DNA of 41,116 bases from Acidiphilium sp. (GTDB lineage: Bacteria; Pseudomonadota; Alphaproteobacteria; Acetobacterales; Acetobacteraceae): positions 1 to 41,116 of the forward strand of contig DAIDMG010000009.1 of assembly GCA_027449105.1 (NCBI GenBank), given 5' to 3'. The translations under genes and the position numbers were made by a program. Below, in pieces: positions 29,277-39,059 of this stretch (positions are counted from its first letter, which is position 1; each line of letters opens with the position of its first letter). Under the pieces are notes generated by a model. That model did not search any database. It was not told the DNA's origin and worked only from the letters and a program-made list of their open reading frames with translations.

Positions 29277-29948
29277 TTATTTCTTTGCCGCCGGCTTGGC
29301 CGGGGCAGCCTTAGCACTTGCGGCTCCTTTTGTCGGAGCGGCCGGAGTTGCAGCAGTCGGTTCGACCGATACTTCGGTAATCACCGTCGGTGGCGCGACT
29401 GTCGCTATCACGAAATCGCGGTCAGTAATCGACGGACGTGTGTCTTCTGTGCCTCTCAGGTCATGCCAGCGAATGTTATCGTTGATGTCTAATGGACCGA
29501 GGTCAGCTTCGAACCGATCAGGAATACGATCGGGGTCACACAACACTTCTACGGAGTGCCTCACGACGTTGAGAACGCCGCCGCGTTTCAACCCAACTGA
29601 AATCGACTCATTGAGAAACACAACTTGTACCGCAACACGCACCGGTTCGCCTGGAGCAAGACGCTGAAAGTCGACGTGTTCCGGCTGGTCGGTTACGGGG
29701 TGAAACTGGACGTCGCGCATAAGTGCACGAGTTTTGTCGCTGCCTATGTCAATTTCATAAAGTCGCGAACGCCAGCCGCCACGCTTCAACTCTCGCATCA
29801 CCACCCGAGGGTCCAGCGCGATAAGGGTTGGCTCTTGCTTGGCCCCGTAAATGACCGCGGGTATTTTTCCCGTGCGCCGCGTCGCCCGCGCCACCCCCTT
29901 GCCGGCTCGCGCGCGACCTTCGGCCTGAATTGTTTCAAAGTTGGCCAT
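29277..29948 (-). CDS. rplY: 50S ribosomal protein bL25, long (CTC) form
   Basis: From ATG 29948 (AGGAG upstream; the ATG at 29966 lies before the ribosome binding site) the protein has 223 residues. The N-terminal L25 domain (GKGVARATRRTGKIPAVIYG) binds 5S rRNA, and the C-terminal TL5/CTC beta domain (LNESISVGLKRGGVLNVVRH, then LGPLDINDNIRWHDL) follows. The tail is Ala/Pro/Lys-rich. It leads the rplY-pth-ychF-priA operon. Confidence 0.95.
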   Translation of the reverse strand: MANFETIQAEGRARAGKGVARATRRTGKIPAVIYGAKQEPTLIALDPRVVMRELKRGGWRSRLYEIDIGSDKTRALMRDVQFHPVTDQPEHVDFQRLAPGEPVRVAVQVVFLNESISVGLKRGGVLNVVRHSVEVLCDPDRIPDRFEADLGPLDINDNIRWHDLRGTEDTRPSITDRDFVIATVAPPTVITEVSVEPTAATPAAPTKGAASAKAAPAKPAAKK

Positions 29949-29969
29949 GATCCGCTCCTGTTGCAATAC

Positions 29970-29996
29970 AAAAAGCCGGCCTCCAGGGGTGCCGGC
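29970..29996 (-). terminator. Terminator-like hairpin directly ahead of rplY
   Basis: On the minus strand two copies of the palindrome GCCGGC (29991-29996 and 29975-29980) pair around a ten-base loop, followed by TTTTT. It ends only about 21 bases before the rplY ATG. It may terminate the tRNA-Cys transcript, or act as an attenuator in the rplY leader. Confidence 0.65.
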
Positions 29997-30287
29997 AGCA
30001 GCGAGATAGCTGATCAGATCGAGATCGGCAAGAACGCGTCAGCACCGCACCGTTTTCATGCCTGCTCGGTCGACGACAAGCCATCGAAGCAACGCGAGAC
30101 GCGGCCGACCCGACGAGAGGCCACGATGCTGTGGGGGCTGGGGTCAGCCTATGAGGACGTCCGGGCATTAACCACGATTTCGCTGAAAAGGTCTCGCAGG
30201 ATCTTCTGCCCCTACTAGGTTCTCTGAGCGGGGCACAGGTAACGCTAAACGCCGCGTCGGGAAGCGCACTGCGCGGCTGGATCGAGG
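29997..30287. other. Spacer between tRNA-Cys and rplY
   Basis: No gene is recognised on either strand; the overlapping frames are not protein-like. If tRNA-Cys transcription reads to the hairpin at 29970, this would be its trailer. It may also contain the rplY promoter, which I could not place. Confidence 0.4.
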
Positions 30288-30361
30288 TGGAGGTCCGGGC
30301 GGGAATCGAACCCACATTCGCGGATTTGCAGTCCGCTGCATCACCACTCTGCCACCGGACC
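30288..30361 (-). tRNA. tRNA-Cys (anticodon GCA)
   Basis: On the minus strand the acceptor GGTCCGG pairs with CCGGACC. The anticodon stem CGGA/TCCG holds a loop with GCA, and the T-loop is GGTTCGATTCC. The discriminator is U73, as expected for tRNA-Cys, and CCA is encoded (30288-30290). Confidence 0.96.
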
Positions 30362-30487
30362 TCGTGTCAAACATCCTTATCGGCAGCGTCGCCTACAAGG
30401 TCAAGGGCGTACCGTTTTGCGGGCAGGGCAAACTCGCTCTATAGGGGGACAGCAACGTTCCTAAGCTCCCCTAGCAGAGGCATTCGA

Positions 30488-31153
30488 ATGACGGACCAGG
30501 AAACATATTTCCAAAAGGCTCGTGCACTGATGGTTGAAACCCAGATTCGACCCAACGACATCGTTGAGCCGAACCTTATTGGCGCCCTTCGTACGCTGCG
30601 CCGTGAGGCGTTTTTGCCCGAACCGCTGCGCGCATCCGCGTATATCGATGCGGACATCTGTTTGCCTAATGGGCGTGTGATGTTGGCTCCGCTTACGATC
30701 GCCCGCTTGATTCATGCGGCATCAGTTCGCCCCGGAGACCGGGCGCTGGTTGTTGGCTCGGGCACTGGATACGGTGCTGCAGTTCTTGTGCGTTGCGGTG
30801 CAGCCGTAACGGCGCTGGAGAGCGATTCCGAACTTCGTTCGGTCGCGGAGGGTGCTTTCTTGTCCGAATCCGTCGATGTCAGATTCATTGATGGCCCGCT
30901 TAGCGCAGGTGATCCGGAAGGCGCACCCTATGACCTTATCCTCATCGAAGGTAAGATCGACGTTGTTCCAACCAGTTTTGCGGCACAGATTTCTCCGCGT
31001 GGGCGGCTGGTCACCATTATGGCTGAGCGCAACGTTGGGCGCATCGTCGTAGCTGAGGCATTGCCAGCCGGCCGCTTCGCCTATCGTTTTGTCGCGGATG
31101 CCAACACCGGCTGGTTGCCGGGCTTCGTCAAGGCGTCGGAATTCGTGTTTTAA
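30488..31153 (+). CDS. Protein-L-isoaspartate O-methyltransferase family protein
   Basis: Starting at ATG 30488 (AGAGG eight bases ahead) the protein has 221 residues; the longer frame to 30287 would read through the tRNA-Cys gene. LVETQIRPNDI-like N-terminus (MVETQIRPNDIVEP) and the SAM motif ALVVGSGTGYGAAVLVR fit the PCMT family. The first motif has VGSGTG where classic Pcm has IGTGSGY, so this is the alphaproteobacterial Pcm-like branch whose repair activity is less certain. It overlaps the TolC-like gene by one base (TAATG). Confidence 0.88.
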   Translation: MTDQETYFQKARALMVETQIRPNDIVEPNLIGALRTLRREAFLPEPLRASAYIDADICLPNGRVMLAPLTIARLIHAASVRPGDRALVVGSGTGYGAAVLVRCGAAVTALESDSELRSVAEGAFLSESVDVRFIDGPLSAGDPEGAPYDLILIEGKIDVVPTSFAAQISPRGRLVTIMAERNVGRIVVAEALPAGRFAYRFVADANTGWLPGFVKASEFVF

Positions 31154-32643
31154 TGCGTTGCCACCCGAACCGCCTATTATGGGCATCCGTTGCTGCCCTG
31201 TATATGACGCCAGCGCTTGCTTTTGGACAGCAGACTCGGCCAGGAACTCTCACCGAGGCACTTGCGGCGGCCTACGCCAATAATCCGGTATTGCAACAAC
31301 AACGCGCCAATCTGCGTGCGACTGACGAAACGGTGCCGAGGGCACTCTCAGGTTGGCGACCAACCGTGACAATTAACGGCACGATAGGGCATCTTTCTGG
31401 GTTGAACAGTGAAGCATTCCCCGGGACGAACGCTGTGACTGGGCAAACCTATCTACAACATTTTAGGACTTCGGAACTGCGAAACGAAGCGGCGGGTGAA
31501 TTAACTGTGACCGAGCCGATTTTTAACAGCGGTGAGACCCTGGCAAAAACGGGCGAGGCAAAGAACAATGTATATGCCGCGCGGGCACAACTCCTCGCAG
31601 CTGAGCAAAAGGTATTCGCCGATGTCGTTAACGCTTACGTCGTGGTTCTGACGAACCGGCAGATTTTAGCTCTCGACCGCAGTGATCGAGCTGTTTTGAA
31701 GGAGCAACTGCAGGCGGTCGAGGATCAATATCGTGTTGGTGACCAGACGGAAACATCCGTTGCTCAGGCTCGCGCAGCACTTGCGCAGGCGGATGCACAG
31801 GTTCGGATTGCCGCCGGCAGTCTAAAGATTGCCAATGACAATTTTCGCCAATATGTGGGCGCTTATCCAGCGCGGGAGTTAAGGCCGCCCCAACCCCTAG
31901 CTTTGCCTGTTCATTCGAAATCGGCGTTAATCAAGATGGCAGCCATCAACAATCCAAGCGTGGTCGCTGCCTTGTTTGCCGAGAACGCAGCGAAGGAAGC
32001 GGTGAACGTCACTGTTGCTGCTTTGGGACCGCAAGTTTCGGTGTCCGCTTCAGCATTCGATAATTCGGGGGTCGGGGGACCACACACGAGATCGAACGGT
32101 GGGGATGTATTGGCTAATTTGACGATTCCCTTGTATCAAGGAGGGGCGGAATTTGCGGCGATCCGAGAAGCACGCGATAAACTGCAAGCTGCCTATTCTG
32201 GCACCGTAAATGCCCAACGCCAGTCAGTTGTCCAGGCGGTTCAGTCATGGGAATCGCTACAGTCGTCGAAAGCCACCGTCAAAAGCCTCAAAGAACAAGT
32301 TCGGGCCGACGCGATTGCCCTCGAAGGAACCGAGCGACAGGAGATTGTTGGGACATCGACCACGCTTGATGTTCTGAACGCCCAGCAGCTATTGCTCCAA
32401 GCGCAAACCCAGCAGATTGAGAATGTCGGTAATATTGTGATTAACTCGTACGCGGTTGTCGCAGCCATGGGTCGTCTCACCGCAGAGGACCTTGACTTGC
32501 CGGTCCATCATTATGACGACCTTAAATATTACCGGGCGGTGAAAGACTCCTTGTTTGGCGAAGGCAACGCAGCGTATGAGGGCGTTGGGATTTCTCCGAA
32601 CGGAGACTTATTGGAGGACCGACGCCCAAAAGAGGCCCAGTAG
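31153..32643 (+). CDS. TolC-family outer-membrane efflux protein
   Basis: The 496-residue protein has a signal peptide ending near ALAFGQQ (residue 25). It then shows the TolC fold: TLTEALAAAYANNPVLQQQRANLRA opens the first repeat and a second repeat begins near residue 255 (SALIKMAAINNPSV). Long coiled-coil helices are evident. It forms the trimeric outer-membrane exit duct for efflux pumps or type I secretion. The position after pcm and before popZ/valS is a common alphaproteobacterial arrangement. Confidence 0.93.
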   Translation: MRCHPNRLLWASVAALYMTPALAFGQQTRPGTLTEALAAAYANNPVLQQQRANLRATDETVPRALSGWRPTVTINGTIGHLSGLNSEAFPGTNAVTGQTYLQHFRTSELRNEAAGELTVTEPIFNSGETLAKTGEAKNNVYAARAQLLAAEQKVFADVVNAYVVVLTNRQILALDRSDRAVLKEQLQAVEDQYRVGDQTETSVAQARAALAQADAQVRIAAGSLKIANDNFRQYVGAYPARELRPPQPLALPVHSKSALIKMAAINNPSVVAALFAENAAKEAVNVTVAALGPQVSVSASAFDNSGVGGPHTRSNGGDVLANLTIPLYQGGAEFAAIREARDKLQAAYSGTVNAQRQSVVQAVQSWESLQSSKATVKSLKEQVRADAIALEGTERQEIVGTSTTLDVLNAQQLLLQAQTQQIENVGNIVINSYAVVAAMGRLTAEDLDLPVHHYDDLKYYRAVKDSLFGEGNAAYEGVGISPNGDLLEDRRPKEAQ

Positions 32644-32652
32644 GAGCGAGGA

Positions 32653-33315
32653 ATGAGTGTCCCGGACCAACCGATGAACGCCGAGCCGACGATGGATGAG
32701 ATCCTGGCATCGATCCGCAGTATGCTAAAGGACGATCATCAGTCGGCGGTTGCGTCGGGTGACGATCTGTCGGGCCATGAGCCTCAGATCGATCTTGACG
32801 TTTCGATGGTCGATAACTCAGGGTCCGAACGGACCGGTGAGTTGGCGCGTCCGGCGTCTTACGAGCCTTTCGGCGCAATGGCGACGACGCACAGTGAAGC
32901 TTTATCATCCCGCAAGGATTCAAACGTGAGCACCGATTCATCCGCTAAGACAGATCATGATTCTGACTATCCATCTGATTCAGAATTCTCACCCCCGACC
33001 GAGCACCAACGTCAAATGATTCAGTCTCAGGAGGTTTCGCGTCACTCGTTGTCAGGTGAGGGCATACAAAGCCCCGAATCAATAGTAGGCGAACAGGCTG
33101 CAAGCGAGTCTGGGCGACTACTTGGCACTTTGGTGAATTCATTGGCCAGGCAGCGCAACGTGGCCGTTTCCCGCGGCGGACCCTTGCTTGAGGATATTGT
33201 GCGCGAAGAATTGCGTCCATTGCTGAAAGCATGGCTGGATTCAAATTTGCCTGGTTTGGTCGAGAGGCTGGTACGCGCTGAAATTGAGCGTCTTATTGAA
33301 CGAGCCGATCACTGA
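32653..33315 (+). CDS. PopZ-like polar organising protein (DUF2497)
   Basis: The 220-residue protein has the short N-terminal helix PTMDEILASIRSMLKDD, a Ser/Asp/Glu-rich disordered middle, and the conserved C-terminal GGPLLEDIVREELRPLLKAW and LPGLVERLVRAEIERLI helices. In Caulobacter, PopZ assembles polar condensates that anchor the chromosome origin. The role here is inferred by family. The middle section is longer and more acidic than the ends. Confidence 0.88.
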   Translation: MSVPDQPMNAEPTMDEILASIRSMLKDDHQSAVASGDDLSGHEPQIDLDVSMVDNSGSERTGELARPASYEPFGAMATTHSEALSSRKDSNVSTDSSAKTDHDSDYPSDSEFSPPTEHQRQMIQSQEVSRHSLSGEGIQSPESIVGEQAASESGRLLGTLVNSLARQRNVAVSRGGPLLEDIVREELRPLLKAWLDSNLPGLVERLVRAEIERLIERADH

Positions 33316-33419
33316 GCTCTTGCTGCATCGGGTAGGACCCGACTGGAGCTCTCATTTCGCCGTTTCCCACATATCTCTTTCGGGGGCCGGCTGACCGCAA
33401 GTATTGAACAAGTGATATC

Positions 33420-36092
33420 ATGACGCTCGAGAAAAATTACGACCCAAAGGCGTTTGAAGCTTCGATATATGAGAAATGGGAGCAGAACGGTGGTTTTGCT
33501 GCCGACCCGTCGAGCAGCTCGACACCTTTTGTTGTTATGATTCCCCCTCCAAACGTCACTGGCAGTTTGCATGTCGGCCACGCTTTGAACATGACCCTCC
33601 AGGATGTTTTGGTCCGTTTTCGCCGAATGCAGGGGCGTGATGTGCTTTGGCAACCCGGTACCGACCACGCCGGAATTGCTACGCAGTTGATGGTAGAACG
33701 CGAGCTCATCCGCGAAGGAAGCTCACGTGAGGCTATTGGCCGCCCAGATTTTCTGGAACGAGTCTGGCAGTGGAAGCACCAGCAAGGCCATGCGATCACG
33801 AGCCAGCTGCGGCGGCTTGGCGCGTCTCCAGACTGGTCACGCGAACGTTTTACCATGGATGAAGGATTGTCGCGCGCCGTCGTCCGAACATTTAACCTGT
33901 TGTACCGGGATGGACTGATTTACCGGGCCCGGCGCTTAGTAAATTGGGACCCCAAGTTCGGGTCTGCGATTTCGGACCTCGAAGTCGAGATGCGCGAGGT
34001 CAATGGTAACCTGTGGTACGTGCGGTATCCAGTTGCAGACAGTGAGCAAGTGATCGTCGTGGCAACAACCAGGCCAGAAACCATGTTGGGTGACGTGGCA
34101 GTTGCGGTGCATCCTGAGGACGATCGCTATCGTGATTTCATCGGGAAGCACGTGGTCGTGCCGATCACTGGCCGCAAGATCCAGATTATTGCCGATCGGC
34201 ATTCGGATCCTGAAAAGGGTACGGGAGCCGTGAAGATCACTCCGGCCCATGACTTTAATGATTTCGCCGTTGGCCAGAGGCATGATCTTCCAGCGCCTTC
34301 GGTTCTAGATAAAAAGGGGCGGATTACACTTTCAGAAATCCGGACCGAATGTCAGTCTGAGAACCCTTTGTTCCTGGAGGGGCTAAACGGGCTCGATCGG
34401 TTTGAGGCGCGGCACCGCATCGTTGAACAGCTTGACGCTCTCAACATGCTGGAGCGCGTCGAGGCCCACCTTCATGCCGTACCATACGGCGACCGCTCGG
34501 GCGTACCGATTGAACCGCTGCTTACCGACCAATGGTTCTGCAATGCTGCCGAACTGGCGAAGCCGGCCATTGCAGCAGTTGAACAAGGTCAGATCACTTT
34601 CGTCCCAAAGCAATGGGAAAACACGTATTTTTCATGGATGCGCTCGATCGAACCGTGGTGCATTTCACGCCAGCTCTGGTGGGGGCACAGAATACCCGCT
34701 TGGTTCGGGCCAGACGGCGCCATCTTCGTTGCCGAGTCGACCACGACTGCTTACGAGCAAGCTGCACAGCATTATGGGCATGATGTGCATCTGACACAGG
34801 ATGAGGATGTTCTCGATACGTGGTTTAGCTCGGCTCTTTGGCCTTTTTCTACGCTTGGCTGGCCGGACCTTAAACCGGAACTCGCGCGCTACTACCCAGG
34901 GGATGTGCTAGTCAGCGGTTTCGACATCATTTTCTTCTGGGTTGCCCGAATGATCATGATGGGACTGTATGTGATGGGGAAAGAGCCATTTCATACGGTC
35001 TATATGCACGGTCTTGTGCGTGACGAGCGTGGCCAGAAGATGAGCAAGACTAGAGGCAATGTTGTTGATCCATTGGCGTTGATCGAGAGGTTTGGCGCCG
35101 ATGCGCTCCGCTACACGGTAATCGCTCAAAGCGGCACGGGTCGCAACATCAAGCTTGGCCCGCGTTTGGTTGAAGCCAATCGTAGTTTTGTAACGAAACT
35201 CTGGAATGCGGCTCGGTTTTGCGAGATGAACAGTTGCTGGCCTGATCCGGCTTTCCGTGCTGAAGACGCGAAGTTAGTGCTGTCCCGATGGATCCTAGAT
35301 ACAGCCAACCGCACAATTATTGACGCCACTCATGCGCTAGAGAACTTTCGCCTTAGCGAATACGCAATGATTTGTTATCGCTTCGCATGGGCGGATTTTT
35401 GCGATTGGTACCTTGAGTTAGCCAAACCCGGGCTCGGTGCAGAAGACGCCGCAGAATTGCGAGGCGTTACGTCCTATGTGCTTGGTGTATTGCTCCGGCT
35501 GCTTCACCCAGTAATTCCGTTTGTGACCGAGGAACTATGGGGCCATTTCGGTTACGGTGTGTCAGGGTCTTTAATTCGGGCTTCCTGGCCTGAGGTCGTG
35601 CTCGTTCCCGAAGCACCCGAAGCCCGCCACGAAATCGCTTGGCTGGTTCGCTTGGTGTCCGAAATCCGCGCGATTCGACATGAGATGAATGTTCCCGCGT
35701 CGAGCCAAATTTCTGTCCTCGTCCGCGATGCAAGCCCGACTGTCCTGGTGCGTATTGACCGGTGGCGCGATGCGGTCGGGCGGCTGGCACGTGTGGCGAG
35801 TGTCGAGACTTTGAAAGGGGATATGCCAACTGGCTTCGCACAGGCGTTGCTTGATGATGCAACTTTCATTTTGCCGCTTGCCGACATCATCGATTTGGCC
35901 GTCGAGCGCAACCGGCTGGCAGTGAGTCGCTCGAAAGCGGCCGGGGAGGTTGAAAAAATCGAACGCAAGCTGAATAATCAGGATTTCATTGCACATGCTC
36001 CCGAAGAAATTGTTCATGAAAACCAACAGCGTCTGGATACCGCGCGTGCGGAGGTTTTGCGGCTCGACGCCGCGCTCGCGCGCATTCGTTAA
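33420..36092 (+). CDS. valS: Valyl-tRNA synthetase
   Basis: The 890-residue class I enzyme carries PPPNVTGSLHVGHALNMTLQD (HIGH motif as HVGH), TDHAGIATQ, the editing domain, QKMSKTRGNVVDPL (KMSKS), and a C-terminal coiled coil (VERNRLAVSRSKAAGEVEKI). The length fits. It starts at ATG 33420, 104 bases after the popZ-like gene. Confidence 0.98.
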   Translation: MTLEKNYDPKAFEASIYEKWEQNGGFAADPSSSSTPFVVMIPPPNVTGSLHVGHALNMTLQDVLVRFRRMQGRDVLWQPGTDHAGIATQLMVERELIREGSSREAIGRPDFLERVWQWKHQQGHAITSQLRRLGASPDWSRERFTMDEGLSRAVVRTFNLLYRDGLIYRARRLVNWDPKFGSAISDLEVEMREVNGNLWYVRYPVADSEQVIVVATTRPETMLGDVAVAVHPEDDRYRDFIGKHVVVPITGRKIQIIADRHSDPEKGTGAVKITPAHDFNDFAVGQRHDLPAPSVLDKKGRITLSEIRTECQSENPLFLEGLNGLDRFEARHRIVEQLDALNMLERVEAHLHAVPYGDRSGVPIEPLLTDQWFCNAAELAKPAIAAVEQGQITFVPKQWENTYFSWMRSIEPWCISRQLWWGHRIPAWFGPDGAIFVAESTTTAYEQAAQHYGHDVHLTQDEDVLDTWFSSALWPFSTLGWPDLKPELARYYPGDVLVSGFDIIFFWVARMIMMGLYVMGKEPFHTVYMHGLVRDERGQKMSKTRGNVVDPLALIERFGADALRYTVIAQSGTGRNIKLGPRLVEANRSFVTKLWNAARFCEMNSCWPDPAFRAEDAKLVLSRWILDTANRTIIDATHALENFRLSEYAMICYRFAWADFCDWYLELAKPGLGAEDAAELRGVTSYVLGVLLRLLHPVIPFVTEELWGHFGYGVSGSLIRASWPEVVLVPEAPEARHEIAWLVRLVSEIRAIRHEMNVPASSQISVLVRDASPTVLVRIDRWRDAVGRLARVASVETLKGDMPTGFAQALLDDATFILPLADIIDLAVERNRLAVSRSKAAGEVEKIERKLNNQDFIAHAPEEIVHENQQRLDTARAEVLRLDAALARIR

Positions 36093-36294
36093 CGGAATCC
36101 AACCTTGATGTGGACGTGTTCCTGGCGTGATTTCAGTCGAGATTTTCTCTCACAGTGCTCTATCATCCCTGAGGAGGCTTTATTTGCAGCCTCGCTACGC
36201 CTTCGATGTGCTGGGCAAAAAGGAATCTAAATCTACTGCTGACGGCAGGGCGCGCCACGACCAGACGTTGGAGGATGCTACGGCGTGCTCCCGA

Positions 36295-37026
36295 TTACGG
36301 CCGGTTAGGGTCGATTGCGTGGAATGGAGCGCGGTCGGGTGGGCCGGCTGCGAATGAAAATAGCGAATTGCTTGTTCCAAGCGCGACCAATGCTGAGCAA
36401 ACCGTTCCAAATCCGTTAGAAGGCATCACGTTGAGGGATGTCTCTGCGGGTTTGGAACAGTCGGCGAGAAGCCTGATCCAACCAGACCAATCGGCTGCCG
36501 TAGGGTTCGGGCGCTGCGCACGAACGAATTGCGGATGATAACGTCGGATACGAGGGCATCGGCAGTCATTCGGATCGCCGGCAGTCATCATGGTGATGCC
36601 GCGTTTGACCGGGTGGCATTCAGGGTGCTCACGCTCTAGTCCGCGAAGCACGAAACCGCCGTAGCGATCAATAACTACCATATTGAAGCTGCGGTACATA
36701 CTCGCGTCGATCGAGGCAATGTGCCGAGCGGCAGCGCGGGCCGTGGAATGCTCAAGAGCAAGCAGGGGGAGCTCTCCGCGACTCGCCTTTCCTGGTGCGG
36801 GTCCAAGGCTACCGGTGCGATTGAGCAGGGCTGCGACTACTCCATGGTCGTTCATACCCAACCACGTTCCACCCGCGAGACGGTCCCGCCCTGCAATGAT
36901 GTTGGGTCGGGTAGCCCAGTGTCGTGCCGGCCCATCCCAGGCTCGCTCCAGCATTTCATCACGGTTCGCACCTATGAGAACAGGCCAAGGGTCGGTGGGT
37001 ACAAAGGAAAGAACAAGTGAGCACAT
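36295..37026 (-). CDS. NRDE/TANGO2-family protein
   Basis: The 243-residue protein has the defining N-terminal ANRDEMLERAW (NRDE motif) and AGRDRLAGGTWLGMNDHGVVAAL. An N-terminal cysteine after Met (MCSLVLSF) is typical and may act as an Ntn-type nucleophile. The function is not settled; haem or lipid handling has been proposed for relatives. It begins two bases after the purB stop, so it is co-transcribed with purB. Confidence 0.88.
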   Translation of the reverse strand: MCSLVLSFVPTDPWPVLIGANRDEMLERAWDGPARHWATRPNIIAGRDRLAGGTWLGMNDHGVVAALLNRTGSLGPAPGKASRGELPLLALEHSTARAAARHIASIDASMYRSFNMVVIDRYGGFVLRGLEREHPECHPVKRGITMMTAGDPNDCRCPRIRRYHPQFVRAQRPNPTAADWSGWIRLLADCSKPAETSLNVMPSNGFGTVCSALVALGTSNSLFSFAAGPPDRAPFHAIDPNRP

Positions 37027-37028
37027 GA

Positions 37029-38366
37029 TCAGTCAGAATCGAACACGCGTGAAAAGATCAGATCCACCTGGCGCAAATGCAGTTTGGGATTCATGGCCGC
37101 ATCGATTTCTGCCGGCGAGATCCGTGATGCAACGTCGGAGTCGGCCAAGAGGTGGTCGCGAAATGATTTCGCGTCTGGCTGGCCAAGGGTCGTCCAGGTT
37201 GCCATCGCGTTGCGTTGCACGATCCGGTACGACTCTTCTCGGGAAATTCCTGCCCGCGCAAGAAGAAGGAGTATATCGCCAGAATGAACCACGCCACCCA
37301 GACTGTCCAGATTTTGGGCCATACGTTCGGGATAAATCGTGAGATTTTCCACCATTGAGGCCAATCGGTGAAGAGCAAAATCAAGCGTGATAGTCGCATC
37401 AGGTGCGATTATTCGCTCGACCGAGGAATGGCTGATGTCGCGTTCATGCCATAAAGCCACATTTTCGAGGGCGGGCAAAGCGTACCCACGTACGACGCGC
37501 GCCAATCCCGTAAGATTTTCCGAAAGCACAGGGTTTCGTTTGTGCGGCATCGCGGAAGAGCCCTTCTGCCCCCGGGAAAAAAACTCCTCTGCTTCGCGTA
37601 CCTCGCTACGCTGTAAATGCCGTATTTCCGTGGCGAGGCGCTCGATGCCTGAGGCAATGACCGCGAGGGTAGCGAAATAAGTGGCGTGCCGATCGCGCGG
37701 AATGACCTGGGTCGACACGGTTTCAACGCCGAGGTGCAGATTCTTCGCGACGTGGGCCTCAACCGCCGGATCGATGTGCGCAAAAGTCCCTACTGCACCC
37801 GAAATCGCGCAGACGGCGATTTCCCTACGGGCGGCGATAAGTCGTGCACGGTTGCGGCTGAATTCGGCGTAGTGTCCTGCAAGTTTTAGCCCGAAGCTCG
37901 TAGGTTCGGCATGAATCCCGTGGCTGCGACCGATTGTGGCTGTGTACTTGTGCTCGATCGCTCGACGCTTCAGTGCCGCGAGCGCTGCGTCGATGCCATC
38001 GACAAGGAGGTCGGTGGCCTGCGCTAATTGCACGGCAAGGCAGGTATCGAGAACGTCCGATGACGTCATGCCGAGATGAACAAAACGAGCGTCCGGCCCG
38101 ATTGCCTGGGCTATCCATGTGAGGAAGGCAATGACGTCATGTTTTGTTTCGCGCTCTATGCCAGCAATTTCATCAATGTCTGCGTCGGTCATTCCGGCTA
38201 TTTTAGCGCCCCCCTTTGTCCGAATATTTTGTGCCGCATCGGCTGGTACGGCACCTGTCGCCGACATAGCCTCCGCGGCGAGCGCTTCAATTTCGAACCA
38301 GATTCGATAGCGGTTCAGCTCTTGCCATATCGCTACCATTTGGGGGCGTGAGTAACGTGGTACCAT
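37029..38366 (-). CDS. purB: Adenylosuccinate lyase
   Basis: The 445-residue fumarase/aspartase-superfamily enzyme starts MVPRYSRPQMVAIW. It contains HLGMTSSDVLDT, GRSHGIHAEPTSFG, and the signature GSSAMPHKRNPVLSENL. It acts twice in purine synthesis (SAICAR to AICAR, and adenylosuccinate to AMP). Confidence 0.97.
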   Translation of the reverse strand: MVPRYSRPQMVAIWQELNRYRIWFEIEALAAEAMSATGAVPADAAQNIRTKGGAKIAGMTDADIDEIAGIERETKHDVIAFLTWIAQAIGPDARFVHLGMTSSDVLDTCLAVQLAQATDLLVDGIDAALAALKRRAIEHKYTATIGRSHGIHAEPTSFGLKLAGHYAEFSRNRARLIAARREIAVCAISGAVGTFAHIDPAVEAHVAKNLHLGVETVSTQVIPRDRHATYFATLAVIASGIERLATEIRHLQRSEVREAEEFFSRGQKGSSAMPHKRNPVLSENLTGLARVVRGYALPALENVALWHERDISHSSVERIIAPDATITLDFALHRLASMVENLTIYPERMAQNLDSLGGVVHSGDILLLLARAGISREESYRIVQRNAMATWTTLGQPDAKSFRDHLLADSDVASRISPAEIDAAMNPKLHLRQVDLIFSRVFDSD

Positions 38367-38447
38367 GCTTCGCTCCTTCGGATGGGCGCCGTTTTGGTCC
38401 GGGTGTCGACAGTTGACAAGCTTGGTTGCAACCCGGAACCAGATCTG

Positions 38448-39059
38448 ATGGCGCTTATTCTTGCTGACCTTGCTGTGCTGGCGCAGGTCCTGATGATCGA
38501 TCTTGTACTCGCAGGCGACAACGCAATTGTCATCGCGGTTGCCGTCGTGCGGTTGCCTGAGAGGCAGCAGAAACGCGCGATTATGATCGGAGTCGGAACC
38601 GCAGCCATTATCCGCATTGCCCTGGCTTTGCTGGCTTTGCGTTTGATGGAGGTCATTGGTTTAACGCTCGCCGGCGGCATTCTGCTTCTTTATGTTGCGT
38701 GGAAATCATGGCGAGAATTTCGGCAGCCTATAAACGAGGTGCGCACAATAGGTCCAGCGCGATTGCGTGCTGCGGCCGCGCGGATCATCCTTGCGGATCT
38801 GTCAATGAGTTTGGACAACGTGCTTGCGGTTGCCGGGGCGGCGCGCGATCACCCAGCGTTGCTTGCCGTTGGCCTGGCGGCTTCCGTGGCTATGATGGCG
38901 TTCGTTGCCAATCTGGTGGCAAGCTTGCTAAGCCGTTACCGCTGGCTGGTTTGGATTGGGCTTGGCATTGTCCTTTATGTCGCGCTCAATATGATCCACA
39001 GTGGCGTAATTCAACTATCTACACGCATGGCTTATCCGTTGCCTGCATGGTTTATGTGA
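38448..39059 (+). CDS. TerC-family integral membrane protein (YjbE-like)
   Basis: From ATG 38448 the protein has 203 residues; the ATG at 38382 adds a non-conserved hydrophilic leader. The two family motifs with paired Asp/Asn are present: DLVLAGDNAIVIAVAV and LSMSLDNVLAVAGAA, in six to seven membrane helices. Relatives export manganese or other metals, but the substrate here is unknown. It overlaps mlaE. Confidence 0.88.
   Translation: MALILADLAVLAQVLMIDLVLAGDNAIVIAVAVVRLPERQQKRAIMIGVGTAAIIRIALALLALRLMEVIGLTLAGGILLLYVAWKSWREFRQPINEVRTIGPARLRAAAARIILADLSMSLDNVLAVAGAARDHPALLAVGLAASVAMMAFVANLVASLLSRYRWLVWIGLGIVLYVALNMIHSGVIQLSTRMAYPLPAWFM

Noticed and set aside
30287-30487. N-terminal extension of the Pcm-like protein
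   Set aside because: It would be encoded by the antisense of tRNA-Cys; the ATG at 30488 has a good ribosome binding site.
38699-39046. N-terminal extension of MlaE inside terC
   Set aside because: Out-of-frame reading of terC; the STAS domain begins after 39047.
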